Assembly (NCBI GenBank): GCA_965232285.1
Contig: CBDDPL010000004.1
Coordinates: forward strand, 4,402,001-4,466,000
DNA length: 64,000 bases
Source: Denitrobaculum sp965232285
GTDB taxonomy: Bacteria > Pseudomonadota > Alphaproteobacteria > Kiloniellales > Kiloniellaceae
Reading direction: 5' to 3'
Shown here one piece after another: positions 8,276-18,287 of the stretch (its first letter is position 1; every line of letters starts with the position of its first letter). The position numbers and the translations under genes were made by a program. Below the pieces are notes generated by a model. The model saw nothing but the letters and a program-made list of their open reading frames with translations. It was not told where the DNA came from and ran no database searches.

Positions 8276-9541
8276 ATGACCTCTTCGAACGCGACGCTTA
8301 AATCGGACTTCCTGCGTGAAATGGACCGCCGCGGCTTCATTCACCAGTGCACGGACATGGCGGAACTCGATGCCCGCGCCGCGAAAGGCCCAATCACTGC
8401 TTACATTGGGTTCGATCTGACAGCCGACTCGCTTCATGTCGGACATCTCGTCCAGATCATGATGTTGCGATTTCTGCAGAGAACCGGTCACAAACCTATT
8501 GTGTTGATGGGAGGCGGTACGTCGAAGGTTGGCGATCCGTCGGGAAAAGACGACGCAAGACGTTTGTTGAGCGAAGAAGACATCGCTCGAAACATGGCCG
8601 GGATCAAAGCGATTTTCTCGCAGTTCCTCTCATTTGGCGACGGGCCAAGCGACGCAGTCATGCTGAACAATGCGGAATGGCTCGAAAAGCTGAACTATAT
8701 AGATTTCCTGCGCGATTTTGGCCGGCACTTCTCAGTGAATAGGATGCTTGGATTCGACTCCGTAAAGCTGCGTTTGGACCGCGAGCAACCACTTTCCTTC
8801 CTCGAATTCAACTATATGGTCCTACAGGCATATGACTTTCTCGAGCTGAACCAACGTCACGACTGCTGCCTTCAGATGGGAGGCTCAGATCAATGGGGCA
8901 ACATCGTAAATGGCGTCGACCTCACGCGCCGCATCAATCAGAGCACGGTGTTTGGGCTTACAACGCCACTGTTAACGACATCATCTGGCGCCAAGATGGG
9001 CAAAACGGCAGACGGTGCCGTTTGGCTTAATGAAGATCGCCTCTCCGCCTACGACTACTGGCAATACTGGCGGAACACCGAAGATGCCGATGTTGGACGC
9101 TTTATGAGACTCTTTACGGAGCTTCCCGAAGAGGAAATTCAGCGGTTCGAAAAGCTTGGTGGTTCAGAAATCAACGAAGCCAAGAAAATTCTTGCTGCTG
9201 AAGCAACGGCCGTCTGCCGAGGACGCGCCGCAGCCGAAAAAGCCATGGAAACCGCGCGCAAAACCTTCGAAGAAGGCGCGCTGGCCAGTGATTTACCGAC
9301 CACGGAGATCCAGCGCAGTCTGCTCGAAGAAGGCGTTCCCGCCTACGAACTGCTGCGGCAGGCCGGACTGGCCGCCAGCAACGGTGAGGCCCGGCGCCTG
9401 ATCAAAGGCGGCGGTGGCCGGATCAATGACGTGGCCATCCCCGGCGAACACCATGCCGTGACGGCAGACGACCTCAATGCCGAAGGGGTGGTGAAGCTCT
9501 CTGCGGGCAAGAAACGGCACGCCCTGGTGAAAGCGGTCTAA
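8276..9541 (+). CDS. tyrS: Tyrosyl-tRNA synthetase
   Basis: Class I aminoacyl-tRNA synthetase charging tRNA-Tyr; 421 residues. The HIGH motif is HVGHL near residue 49, and KMSKS is present as KMGKT near residue 241. The C-terminal S4 RNA-binding domain includes NGEARRLIKGGGGRIND. The first roughly 950 bp have noticeably less GC-biased third positions than the last 300 bp and than the neighbouring genes (about 53% versus 62% GC in sampled 60-base lines). This could mean replacement of the catalytic part by recombination. The start ATG at 8276 is well spaced from AGGA. Confidence 0.95.
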   Translation: MTSSNATLKSDFLREMDRRGFIHQCTDMAELDARAAKGPITAYIGFDLTADSLHVGHLVQIMMLRFLQRTGHKPIVLMGGGTSKVGDPSGKDDARRLLSEEDIARNMAGIKAIFSQFLSFGDGPSDAVMLNNAEWLEKLNYIDFLRDFGRHFSVNRMLGFDSVKLRLDREQPLSFLEFNYMVLQAYDFLELNQRHDCCLQMGGSDQWGNIVNGVDLTRRINQSTVFGLTTPLLTTSSGAKMGKTADGAVWLNEDRLSAYDYWQYWRNTEDADVGRFMRLFTELPEEEIQRFEKLGGSEINEAKKILAAEATAVCRGRAAAEKAMETARKTFEEGALASDLPTTEIQRSLLEEGVPAYELLRQAGLAASNGEARRLIKGGGGRINDVAIPGEHHAVTADDLNAEGVVKLSAGKKRHALVKAV

Positions 9542-9569
9542 CGGCTGTTCGGGAGAAAGCTGCAGAAAT

Positions 9570-12500
9570 CTAGGGCTGTTCCCGCTCGTCCGGCAGCGCC
9601 ACGGGCTCACCTTCTCCCTGGAAGAGACCGCGCAGGAAGCCCGGCGCGAGGGCGGAAAGGGCGTTCACCGAAACCTCGGGCTCTTCGAAGGGCCCGCCAA
9701 CGCTGTAGGTCACGCCGAGAACGCCGCCACCCTCACCTCCGGTCAGGATGTTGCCCAGTACCGGAATCTGTCCGAGCACCCGGTTGACGGTGTAAGCCGG
9801 TATGACCGTCCCTTCGATATCCAGGCGCGCCCGGTCCACATCGACGGTGCCCTTCGCAGTCAGGCCAATGGCGGCGCCATAGGCCCGTAGCATCTCGGAG
9901 CGTGCGACACCGTTTTCCAGGATGAAGTCCCCTATCAGGCGGTCGAACACGATACCATCACCGGAAAGCGTATCCAGGGCGCCGGTCAGCGACCCGAAGG
10001 TCAGGACCCGCGCAAGCACCGGCGCGTTGACCACCCGGTAGTCCCGCGCCTGCAAGGTCGCGCGGATCGGGGCAGCCGGCGAAGGGCCGTCGCTTTCACC
10101 GCGCACCTCCAGAACGCCGCCTTCTATGGTATCCAAAATGTTCAGAACCCGCAGCGCAGCCCCCATGTCATTGGTGCGCGCCCGCAGGCTGTGCTTGGTT
10201 CCGACCGTGGGACGAAAATCGATGCTGACCCGTTTCCGGTCGGCAGCGTCATTCCCCTCCACTGCGGCGGCAGCGTCACCGTCTTCGGCCTCGACCTTCG
10301 GCGTCCAGAAGCGCTCGGGGATCTCTCCGTCCAACGCAATGCGCTCCCAGCCAACCCGGGTCTGCTGCAGGGAAAAGGTGACCGCTTCCAGATACTGCTC
10401 ATCTCCGAACAGCAGCGTATCGAGTGTTCTGGTGGTGACGGAAAAGGCATCCCTTTCCTGCGCCACGCCACCCTGAGCCGCCTGACGGGCCGCAGTCTCA
10501 GGAGCAGAGTCCTCTGCCAGATAGGGTTGAGCATCGACAACGCCGCCACCAATGGAGACCGCAACCTCTTCAGGCAGCCGGCGCAGGTGAACGGCCTGCA
10601 CGGCCGTACGGCCGAAGGCCAGACTGTCGGCGAAGATCTCGGAGATGTTACGTCCAGCCTCATCCATCAGGACATGGCCGGAGGCCCTGAGGTCTCCCGC
10701 AGTCAGCTCGACATCCCTGATCCTGGTCGCTCTGTCGTCGACCAGTTCGACCACCGCCCGAATTTCGCCGGCTGTGCCCGGTGGCTTTGCCCAGAGCAGA
10801 GGCTCCACGGCAAGGGCGGCCACTTCAAGATTGGCCACAAGCTGCACCTCGTCAGGCAGGTTTCGCTGCGCGATGTAGACGATCGATGCCGAAACCGGGC
10901 CGTCGAGATAAGGCAGGAAATCGAAGCCAAGCCTTTCCCGCCCCGCGTTATCGATCGAAGGCACGAGCGCCTTGATGACACTGCCGGTCGGGTGCTTCGA
11001 CTCGAATGGCTCGAACCACTCTACGGTTCCGGCCACACCACCCAGTTCGACCGGCCCCTTCAGTTCCATCTGCGTATTGGTCAGAGCCAGTTCGAGCTGA
11101 CCATTGGTGGCATCCTGGCCGAACAGCACCTGCTTCACCGACGCGTTCTCAATCCCGGCACTTGCCGACAACACGATATCGTCAAAGGAAAGGTCCGAGA
11201 TCAGCGGGAAATCAAAGGCCAGTTGGGTCACCGCCGAACCGCCGGTGTCCTCCGGCCTGATCCCCAGGCCGTCGATCAGCTTCAGACGGTCATGATTGAG
11301 CAGCAGCAAGGCATCACGGACGGGACCTTCGACCCTGGACCGGATGGTCATGGATTCCGGACCTTTCCGCCGGAAACCCTCTATCCTTATATCCGACGGC
11401 TGGACGATCAGGTCATCGAGGCGACCGCCTCGAGGCTTAAAGTACATACCATCGGCGTCGAATGTCGCGGTTCCACTCACGTCTGTGATCGGCGGCATGG
11501 GGCGCAGGAAATGAACATCGAGACCGCTGTAGGCCAGGCTACCCGTCACGGAGTGAATTTCAACGGCCCCAAGATCGTCTTCGGGAACCGATGCCGCGAC
11601 CTCGATCTTCGCGGAGTCGGCAACACCCCGGCGAATGTTCTCCAGGACCCATTCGCGGCCGTTCGGACTGGCGATCGGTGGCCAGTAGCGTGCAAGATCG
11701 TCCACGCGTACATTCGCCGTCTCGACCCGCCCGGCAGCCTGGAAAACCCCCTCGACGACCTGAAGGGTCCCGTCGAAACTGATCTCCGGCCCGACCTCTT
11801 CATCCGACCCCAGGCGTAAGCTGCCCCCATCGATCACCAGTTCCTGCGTGGGGCCATCAAAGCGGCCCTTGACCTCCATTCCCCGGATCGGCAGCGGCGC
11901 CGGAAGTAGATCTGCAACCGCAAGATCTCCGGCGCTCGAGGTCAGAGTGAAGCGCAGGAAATCGACACGCCCTTCAAGGCTCATCGAGGCGGAGAGGTTT
12001 GCGCCGAGCGAGGCCGAGAAACTCTTCAATGGCCGAAGTTCCGACGCGATCGGGGCAATGGCCGCCGGCGAAAGATTATCGAGCGTCAAGGCCAGATCCA
12101 ATGTCCCGTCGGCCCTGTCATAGAGGAAGGCTCCGTTCAGGGTCGCCTGCTCCGTTCCGGTCTGAAGGGCGAGATCCAGCTCTCCCGCCAGGCCAGCCGT
12201 ATCCCGCCGGAGAGAGACACTCGCGTCTGGAGCGTACCAGAGCAGGCCGGCGCGCCGGTCTTCCAGTACGATGGTGCCGCCGACGATCCGGACCTCCCGC
12301 AGGAATGCCAGGGGATTCTGGGGATCCGGCGGCTGCATCAACCTGTCCATTGCGGACTCCAGCGCCGCCGAGCTTCCAGTCACGGCATCCTCGTCCTGCG
12401 GACGGCCGATGCCAACGGCCGTTTCCGGCCTTTCCGAAAGAGCCTCGTCACCGACGAAAAAGCGGCCGTCTATATCACGCACCAGAAAGATCCGCGCGCC

Positions 12501-12854
12501 GGTCACCTCGATTTCCGTCGGCGCGAAGGTGCCCTGCGCGAGCGCCCTGAGGCTCAGCTCGACACCGACGTCCGGCAAGCTGGCCACCACCTCGCCGTCG
12601 GCATCGCGCGCAACCGCGCTCCGGACCCGGATCTCAACCGCCTTTTGACTGGGATTCCAGGCCAGGAGGGTCTCAGCAACCTCGAAGTCCGCATTCTCGT
12701 CGAAATCGCCGAGCGCCTGCTCGACATAGGGAACCAGGAAATCGATCGAAACAGGCCCTTCGGTCAAACGCCAGAAAGCGACACCGACGATCAACGCCGT
12801 GACCGCAATCAGAGCGATGCAGCACTCAAAGGCCAGGATCCCGATTCTACGCAT
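9570..12854 (-). CDS. AsmA/YhdP-like large envelope protein
   Basis: A 1094-residue protein with one N-terminal membrane segment (residues 5-28, ILAFECCIALIAVTALIVGV) and a long periplasmic part made of beta-repeat sequence, of the DUF3971/AsmA_2 (YhdP) type. YhdP, TamB and relatives form hydrophobic grooves thought to carry phospholipid between inner and outer membranes. The C-terminal block from about residue 930 (GALDTLSGDGIVFDRLIG through TVIPAYTVNRVLGQIPVLGN) is the conserved AsmA-like C-terminus. It converges on tyrS (28 bp) and is divergent from glnE. The role is inferred from the family. Confidence 0.82.
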   Translation of the reverse strand: MRRIGILAFECCIALIAVTALIVGVAFWRLTEGPVSIDFLVPYVEQALGDFDENADFEVAETLLAWNPSQKAVEIRVRSAVARDADGEVVASLPDVGVELSLRALAQGTFAPTEIEVTGARIFLVRDIDGRFFVGDEALSERPETAVGIGRPQDEDAVTGSSAALESAMDRLMQPPDPQNPLAFLREVRIVGGTIVLEDRRAGLLWYAPDASVSLRRDTAGLAGELDLALQTGTEQATLNGAFLYDRADGTLDLALTLDNLSPAAIAPIASELRPLKSFSASLGANLSASMSLEGRVDFLRFTLTSSAGDLAVADLLPAPLPIRGMEVKGRFDGPTQELVIDGGSLRLGSDEEVGPEISFDGTLQVVEGVFQAAGRVETANVRVDDLARYWPPIASPNGREWVLENIRRGVADSAKIEVAASVPEDDLGAVEIHSVTGSLAYSGLDVHFLRPMPPITDVSGTATFDADGMYFKPRGGRLDDLIVQPSDIRIEGFRRKGPESMTIRSRVEGPVRDALLLLNHDRLKLIDGLGIRPEDTGGSAVTQLAFDFPLISDLSFDDIVLSASAGIENASVKQVLFGQDATNGQLELALTNTQMELKGPVELGGVAGTVEWFEPFESKHPTGSVIKALVPSIDNAGRERLGFDFLPYLDGPVSASIVYIAQRNLPDEVQLVANLEVAALAVEPLLWAKPPGTAGEIRAVVELVDDRATRIRDVELTAGDLRASGHVLMDEAGRNISEIFADSLAFGRTAVQAVHLRRLPEEVAVSIGGGVVDAQPYLAEDSAPETAARQAAQGGVAQERDAFSVTTRTLDTLLFGDEQYLEAVTFSLQQTRVGWERIALDGEIPERFWTPKVEAEDGDAAAAVEGNDAADRKRVSIDFRPTVGTKHSLRARTNDMGAALRVLNILDTIEGGVLEVRGESDGPSPAAPIRATLQARDYRVVNAPVLARVLTFGSLTGALDTLSGDGIVFDRLIGDFILENGVARSEMLRAYGAAIGLTAKGTVDVDRARLDIEGTVIPAYTVNRVLGQIPVLGNILTGGEGGGVLGVTYSVGGPFEEPEVSVNALSALAPGFLRGLFQGEGEPVALPDEREQP

Positions 12855-12945
12855 TTCTCCGGAAACTTCCTTTACGGCCGCTGCCGCATGCTTGACCCGC
12901 CGCGCAGGGTCTCGCAGTGTTCCGGAAAGCCGGAATTGAGAGACG

Positions 12946-15906
12946 ATGCAATATCTAGATCAAATCGCAAGAAACCAACTACCTATCCCCCGCAACGCCG
13001 AACGCCTGGCGCTGGGCCGGAACCTCTGGGCCGAACAGACTGACAAGCTGGAAGACCCGAATCTCAAGAGCTTTTCCCAAGACATGGCGGCATCGGCTAC
13101 CGGGCGCGCGCTTCTGGACGCGGTCTTCGCGAACAGCCCCTTCCTGACACATGCACTCGTCTCAGATATTGGGACCTTGTTCTCCCTTTTAAAGCTTGGC
13201 CCCTCAGAGGTTCTAAGCGAGCTTTTGCAAGGCCTCAAGCAGGATCTCTCGCCGGAGCTGAAGCCCGGGCCGGTTTCCGAGGGACTGCGCCGTGCCCGCC
13301 GGCGCATGGCTTTGCTGACCGGACTGGCGGATATCGCCGGGCTCTGGAGCGATCGGGAAATTGTCGAGGCTTTGACGGCCTTTGCCGATGCGGCACTCTC
13401 AAGCGCGCTCAGCCACCTCCTGCGCGTGGCCCATGAACGCGGGGACCTGCAGCTTCCTGACCCGGAAAACCCCGAGAAAGACTGCGGCTACGCCATCCTC
13501 GCCATGGGCAAGATGGGCGCGGGTGAGCTCAACTACTCTTCGGATATCGATCTCATCGTACTCTTCGACCGGGACAAGGTCGACTACCGGCACCACCGCG
13601 GCCCGCAGGAGGGTTACGTCCGGATCACCCAGGAGTTGGTGCGCCTGCTGCAGGACCGCACCAAGGACGGCTATGTCTTCAGAACCGATCTGCGCCTGCG
13701 GCCCGATCCGAGCGCAACACCGCTGGCGATCTCGCTCCAGGCCGCCCTGACCTACTACGAGAGCCTCGGCAAGAACTGGGAGCGGGCGGCCATGATCAAG
13801 GCCCGCCCCTGCGCCGGGGATCTGGCACTGGGAGAGATGTTCCTGCGCGAACTGCGCCCCTTCGTCTGGCGCAAACATCTGGATTTCGCCGCCATCCAGG
13901 AGATTCACGGCATCAAGCGGCAGATCAACGCGCATAAGGGCAGCGATGCCATCGCCCTGCTTGGCCACAACGTCAAGCTGGGCCGGGGCGGCATCCGGGA
14001 GATCGAGTTCTTCGCCCAGACCCAGCAGATGATCTGGGGCGGCCGGGATCCGCGCCTGCGCAACGCAAAAACCATCGCCACGCTCCAGGACCTGGTCCAT
14101 TGCGAACATCTGCGGCAGGATTCGGCCGATCAGTTGATCGAGGCCTACTGGTTTCTGCGGCGGGTCGAGCACCGGCTGCAGATGGTTGAGGATCAGCAGA
14201 CCCATAGCCTGCCGAGTGACGACGAGGGTCTGGCGGAGATCGGTGCCTTCATGGGATATGACGACGCTCAGGCCTTTGCGGAAGTGCTCGTCCAAAAACT
14301 CCGCTGCGTCGAGGGACACTACGCCCGACTCTTCGAGGATGATGCAGCGCCGAAGTCGGATGTCAGCCTGGTCGTGACAGACAGCGATCCGAACGACGAG
14401 GTGCTCGAGACCCTGGAAAAGCTGGGCTTCAGTGACGGCACTCAGGTGTTTCACCTGATCCGCGGCTGGCAGAGTGGCCGCTACCGGGCCACCCGCTCGC
14501 CCCGGGCACAGCGGATCCTCGGCGAACTGCTGCCGTCGCTCCTGAAAGCACTCGGCGAAACCGCACAGCCGGACTTTGCCCTGACCAAGTTCGACAGCTT
14601 CCTTGCCGGCCTGCCCGCGGGTGTGCAGCTCTTTTCGATGCTCAGCGCGAACCCCACACTGCTCAACCTGATCGCGGAGATCATGGGCGGCGCACCAGTC
14701 CTGGCGGACCAACTGAGCCGGAACAGCGGCCTGCTGGATGCAGTGTTGACCCCCGGATTCTTCGAACCCGCCCCCGGTGTGGACGAACTTGAGGCTGACC
14801 TGACATCCATGCTCGGGCGCGCGCGGGATTTCCAGGATGTCCTGGACCTCTCCCGGCGCTGGGCCAACGATCATCGCTTTCAGATCGGGGTTCACATCCT
14901 GCGCCACAGTGGCGATGCCGGGGAAACCGGAGAATCGCTTAGCAATGTGGCCGACGCCGTCGTACGCGGGCTTTACCGTCCGGTGCTGGAGGAATTGGCG
15001 ACACGGCACGGCCGATTGGACGGCCCCGATATGGCGGTCATCGCCATGGGCCGGCTGGGTGCCCGAGAGATGACCGTTTCCTCGGATCTGGATCTGCTCT
15101 GCCTTTACGAGGCACCGCCGGACGGCAAGGAATCCGATGGCGAGCGGCCTCTGGACCCGAGCCTCTACTTCGTTCGTTTCACACAGCGTCTGATCAACGC
15201 CCTGACGGCCCCAACGGGTGAAGGCCGGCTCTATGAGGTCGACATGCGGCTGCGCCCCTCCGGCAACGCGGGCCCCGTCGCAACAACCCTGGCCGGTTTT
15301 GTAAAGTATCAGGAAGGTGAGGCTTGGACCTGGGAGCATATGGCGCTCACGCGGGCGAGGGGCATTGCCGGAGATCCGAAGCTCGTCGAGCGGATTGAGA
15401 CGGCGATCAGGCAAGTCCTTTGCCGCCCGCGCGATCCCGAAAAGCTGCTGCGCGATGTCGCCGAGATGCGCGAGCGTATCGAACGGGAACGCAAGGCACA
15501 GTCGGTCTGGGACAGCAAGCACCTGCGCGGCGGCCTGGTCGATATCGAATTTCTGGCGCAGTACCTGCAGCTCCGACACGCCGCAGAGCTGCCGGACATC
15601 CTTTCACCCTCCAGTGAGAAGGTTTTCTCAAATTGCAGCAGACTCGGCCTTCTGCCGGCCGAGGAAGCAGAACACCTGATCGCCTCGCACCGCCTGTTTC
15701 GCGAAATCCAAGGGCTTCTGCGCCTGACCGTGGGCGATAGCTTCGACGAGGAAACAGCTTCCGATGATCTGAGGATCGCGCTCTGCCGGGCGACCGGCTT
15801 CGAGGATTTCTCGAAGGTCAAGAACGCCATGCTGGAGAGCGCCGCGGCCAGCCACAGCATCTACAGCAGGATCATTACCGAGCCCTACAGTCAGCTCGGC
15901 GGCTGA
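12946..15906 (+). CDS. glnE: Bifunctional glutamine synthetase adenylyltransferase/adenylyl-removing enzyme
   Basis: GlnE adds and removes AMP on glutamine synthetase, under control of PII proteins, to match ammonia assimilation to nitrogen supply. The 986-residue protein has two nucleotidyltransferase domains. The N-terminal (de-adenylylating) one has MGAGELNYSSDIDLIVLFD near residue 190, and the C-terminal (adenylylating) one has LGAREMTVSSDLDLLCLYE near residue 702. Both keep the DxD metal pair. Both GlnD_UR_UTase linker regions are present, so the enzyme looks complete. The gene stands alone, convergent with the next gene at 4 bp. Confidence 0.95.
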   Translation: MQYLDQIARNQLPIPRNAERLALGRNLWAEQTDKLEDPNLKSFSQDMAASATGRALLDAVFANSPFLTHALVSDIGTLFSLLKLGPSEVLSELLQGLKQDLSPELKPGPVSEGLRRARRRMALLTGLADIAGLWSDREIVEALTAFADAALSSALSHLLRVAHERGDLQLPDPENPEKDCGYAILAMGKMGAGELNYSSDIDLIVLFDRDKVDYRHHRGPQEGYVRITQELVRLLQDRTKDGYVFRTDLRLRPDPSATPLAISLQAALTYYESLGKNWERAAMIKARPCAGDLALGEMFLRELRPFVWRKHLDFAAIQEIHGIKRQINAHKGSDAIALLGHNVKLGRGGIREIEFFAQTQQMIWGGRDPRLRNAKTIATLQDLVHCEHLRQDSADQLIEAYWFLRRVEHRLQMVEDQQTHSLPSDDEGLAEIGAFMGYDDAQAFAEVLVQKLRCVEGHYARLFEDDAAPKSDVSLVVTDSDPNDEVLETLEKLGFSDGTQVFHLIRGWQSGRYRATRSPRAQRILGELLPSLLKALGETAQPDFALTKFDSFLAGLPAGVQLFSMLSANPTLLNLIAEIMGGAPVLADQLSRNSGLLDAVLTPGFFEPAPGVDELEADLTSMLGRARDFQDVLDLSRRWANDHRFQIGVHILRHSGDAGETGESLSNVADAVVRGLYRPVLEELATRHGRLDGPDMAVIAMGRLGAREMTVSSDLDLLCLYEAPPDGKESDGERPLDPSLYFVRFTQRLINALTAPTGEGRLYEVDMRLRPSGNAGPVATTLAGFVKYQEGEAWTWEHMALTRARGIAGDPKLVERIETAIRQVLCRPRDPEKLLRDVAEMRERIERERKAQSVWDSKHLRGGLVDIEFLAQYLQLRHAAELPDILSPSSEKVFSNCSRLGLLPAEEAEHLIASHRLFREIQGLLRLTVGDSFDEETASDDLRIALCRATGFEDFSKVKNAMLESAAASHSIYSRIITEPYSQLGG

Positions 15907-15910
15907 AGGA

Positions 15911-16558
15911 TCAGTCTTTTTTGAGCTGAATTCCGGTCCAGCGCGGTGGGCTGATAGTCCGGGCGTAGTCGGAGAACATGATATTGAAGCTGATGCTGAT
16001 CCGGTCGCCCTGGGTGGGATTGGGCGGCACCGAATGCCCGAGCCAGGAGGGGAAGATGATCAGTGTCCCCGCATCGACCTTTACGTTCTGGAACAGGCTG
16101 TTGAACTTATTCAGCTTCTTAAATCTAGGCTCCAGGACGTCGCGCTGCTGCCGCGGGTCGTGATAGCAGATCGTACCTGCGCCTTCGGGCATCTGAACGT
16201 AGTAAACACCGCTGAGATAGTTGTTGGCATGACTGTGTGGCGGATGAGGCGCCCCCGGCGGATTGATGTTCGCCCAGCAGCCGGTGATCTCGAAACCCTC
16301 ATAGGCCACCTCCATGGCTTCAAGGACCGCCTTGGAGGCGGTGGTGAAAACCGTCACCAGCTCGGCAAACTCCGGAAAGTGGTGCAGGTCCTGGGACGAC
16401 TGCCAGGACTGGCCGGGGCCAATGGCCGGCAAAGGCTTCATCCGCTTGTCCAGGCCGGCCAGAACATCCCGGTTCAAGCGAGCCGCGTCTTCCTGCTTGA
16501 GGGAATGCAGCCAGATGTGGGTTGGAAAGATCGGTTGGGCGATAGCCTGTTCAAACAT
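15911..16558 (-). CDS. Putative 2OG-Fe(II) oxygenase (TIGR02466 type), copy 1
   Basis: A 215-residue soluble protein of the TIGR02466/2OG-FeII_Oxy_5 family, members of which resemble 2-oxoglutarate and iron dependent hydroxylases but mostly lack known substrates. Visible conserved blocks are HPPHSHANNYLSGVYYVQ (likely first iron His), YHDPRQQ, and FPSWLGHSVPPN (distal His), followed by RISISFNIMF with the 2OG-binding Arg. It opens MFEQAIAQPIFPTHIWLHSL, nearly the same as the paralogue at 17631-18287. The two flank a methyltransferase-fold gene, suggesting work on a common product. Confidence 0.8.
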   Translation of the reverse strand: MFEQAIAQPIFPTHIWLHSLKQEDAARLNRDVLAGLDKRMKPLPAIGPGQSWQSSQDLHHFPEFAELVTVFTTASKAVLEAMEVAYEGFEITGCWANINPPGAPHPPHSHANNYLSGVYYVQMPEGAGTICYHDPRQQRDVLEPRFKKLNKFNSLFQNVKVDAGTLIIFPSWLGHSVPPNPTQGDRISISFNIMFSDYARTISPPRWTGIQLKKD

Positions 16559-16768
16559 GAGGAAAACCGTCTGCGAGGAAAGGGTTGCAATTGACCCGGC
16601 CCCTCTGTCGGCAGAAGACGGGACGGCCTTGGATATTCAGCCCAAACTAGGACATCTCTTCGGCTTTTGTCATCCACCCCATCCGGTTGCCTTCGAAGAT
16701 GTGATCTGGCAGGGTCCGCCGCGAATTGGCGAGACCCGCCGGCCGCTCTCTTTGAGAAAGCCCACATC

Positions 16769-17602
16769 ATGCAAGAAGAACACAGCCGTCCTGGCGACAT
16801 CCCCGCCCTGGTTCAGTTGCTCGAGCTGCGCAACCGCATCGGTTTTATCTATGGCAGCGAGGACATCTCGATGCTGTTTTACTCCCTGATACGCCGCGAG
16901 CAGCCCCTGAACGTGGTCGAACTGGGGACCGGACTCGGGGTTTCGGCGCTCTGGATGGCGCAGGCGGTCAAGGAGGTCGGCAAGGGCCATGTCTGGACCA
17001 TCGACGATGGCAGCCAGTGGCAGGACAGAAACGCCTTCCGTCAATCCGTTGCCCCGCTCATGGCTTCGGAGAACTTCAGTCTGATTGACGACGAGGATCT
17101 GGATTATCCCACCTTCATCCAACGCCTGACCACGCTGCTGGCGCTGGAAAACCACATGACCTTTCTGCACGACCGGGTCGAGATGGAGTCGGAAGACGCC
17201 TTCACGGCCGAGAGATACCCCTTCCTGGCACAGCCGATCGACCTGGTCTTCCTGGATATCAACCGCAAGCCCAGCGATATTCTCGACGCGCTCTACTTCC
17301 TGCTGCCACACATGTCCGAGTTCGCCTCGATTTTCGTGGACTCAGCCTCCACCAGCCTGACCAGCTACCTCTTCCTAGAGAACCTCATGAGCCAGTTGAA
17401 TCACAGCAAGGTGCCGCGCCGCTTCCTGATCGGTAAATCGCCGGAAACGCGCCAGAAGCTTACAGACATCGTCGCCCAGCGCCGCTTTACGCTGGTGCAC
17501 CTGATCGAGAAGGTCAAACGCGCGCAGAACAGCACGGCCTGGATCAAGATCGAAGCGAACGACTACGTTCCGCACCCCAAAGCGCTGATGAAATGGGTCT
17601 GA
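16769..17602 (+). CDS. Methyltransferase-fold protein between two oxygenases
   Basis: A 277-residue soluble protein with a class I SAM-methyltransferase-like motif I, VVELGTGLGVSALWMAQAV, and an acidic loop VWTIDDGSQW where SAM ribose would bind. IDLVFLDINRKPSDILDALY matches the strand-4 region of O-methyltransferase-3-like proteins. The ATG at 16769 (MQEEHSRPGD) is preceded by a GAGAAAG. I do not recognise a named family or substrate, and catalysis is not certain. It lies head-to-head with the first 2OG oxygenase (210 bp gap) and tail-to-tail with the second (28 bp). Confidence 0.65.
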   Translation: MQEEHSRPGDIPALVQLLELRNRIGFIYGSEDISMLFYSLIRREQPLNVVELGTGLGVSALWMAQAVKEVGKGHVWTIDDGSQWQDRNAFRQSVAPLMASENFSLIDDEDLDYPTFIQRLTTLLALENHMTFLHDRVEMESEDAFTAERYPFLAQPIDLVFLDINRKPSDILDALYFLLPHMSEFASIFVDSASTSLTSYLFLENLMSQLNHSKVPRRFLIGKSPETRQKLTDIVAQRRFTLVHLIEKVKRAQNSTAWIKIEANDYVPHPKALMKWV

Positions 17603-17630
17603 GGAGCAACATCTTGCTCCTCCCTCGCGC

Positions 17631-18287
17631 TCACCTTCCCGGCACTCGTGCCAGGGGAATCCCGCTCCAGCGCGGCGGACTGATGGTCTCGGCATAATCG
17701 GAAAACATCACGTTGAAGCTGATGCTGATCCGCTCTTCCGAGCTGCCGTTGGGCGGGACCGAGTGTTTCAGCCAGGAGGGAAAGATAATCAGGCTGCCGG
17801 CTTCGACCGCAACCTGCTGAATGGCAATGTTGAACTGGTTGGTCTCGCAAAACCTGGGCTGAATGATTTCACGCTGATCGCGCGGATCCTGAAAGCAGAT
17901 CGTCCCTGCCCCGGGTGGGGTCTGGACATAGTAAACGCCGCTTAGGAAATTGTTGGCATGGGTGTGCATGGGATGTGCGGCACCGGGTCCGCCGATGTTC
18001 GCCCAGCAGCCGGTAATCTGAAAACCCGCGTAGGTCACACGCATGGCGTCCAGAACGGCGCGCGTCGCATGATCGAAAACGGCAACCAGTTCGCTGAATT
18101 CCTCGAAGCAATGAAGATCCTGCGCCGACTGGCGCGTCCGGGAAGAAGCGCCCTGTCCGGCGCAGGGCAATAGCTTGGCAAGGGCCTCCTTCACCTGGGC
18201 GTTGAGATGACGGGCCTTTTCGGTTTCCAGGCTGTGCATCCAGATATGCGTGGGAAAGATAGGTTGGGCAATCGCCTTGGTAAACAT
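17631..18287 (-). CDS. Putative 2OG-Fe(II) oxygenase (TIGR02466 type), copy 2
   Basis: A 218-residue paralogue of the oxygenase at 15911-16558, sharing MFTKAIAQPIFPTHIWMHSL at the start, HPMHTHANNFLSGVYYVQ, FQDPRDQREII, FPSWLKHSVPPN and RISISFNVMFSDYAETISPP. The candidate iron histidines and the C-terminal Arg are all kept, so both copies should be active if the family is. Divergence is greatest in residues 30-70, the region that may select substrate. The start has a purine-rich leader (about AACCTATG). Function and substrate are unknown. Confidence 0.8.
   Translation of the reverse strand: MFTKAIAQPIFPTHIWMHSLETEKARHLNAQVKEALAKLLPCAGQGASSRTRQSAQDLHCFEEFSELVAVFDHATRAVLDAMRVTYAGFQITGCWANIGGPGAAHPMHTHANNFLSGVYYVQTPPGAGTICFQDPRDQREIIQPRFCETNQFNIAIQQVAVEAGSLIIFPSWLKHSVPPNGSSEERISISFNVMFSDYAETISPPRWSGIPLARVPGR

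Noticed and set aside
10191..11819. Long antisense open frame over the AsmA-like gene
   Set aside because: Shadow frame produced by GC-rich third positions.
13399..15579. Long antisense open frame over glnE
   Set aside because: High-GC shadow of a well supported gene; the translated product has no domain.
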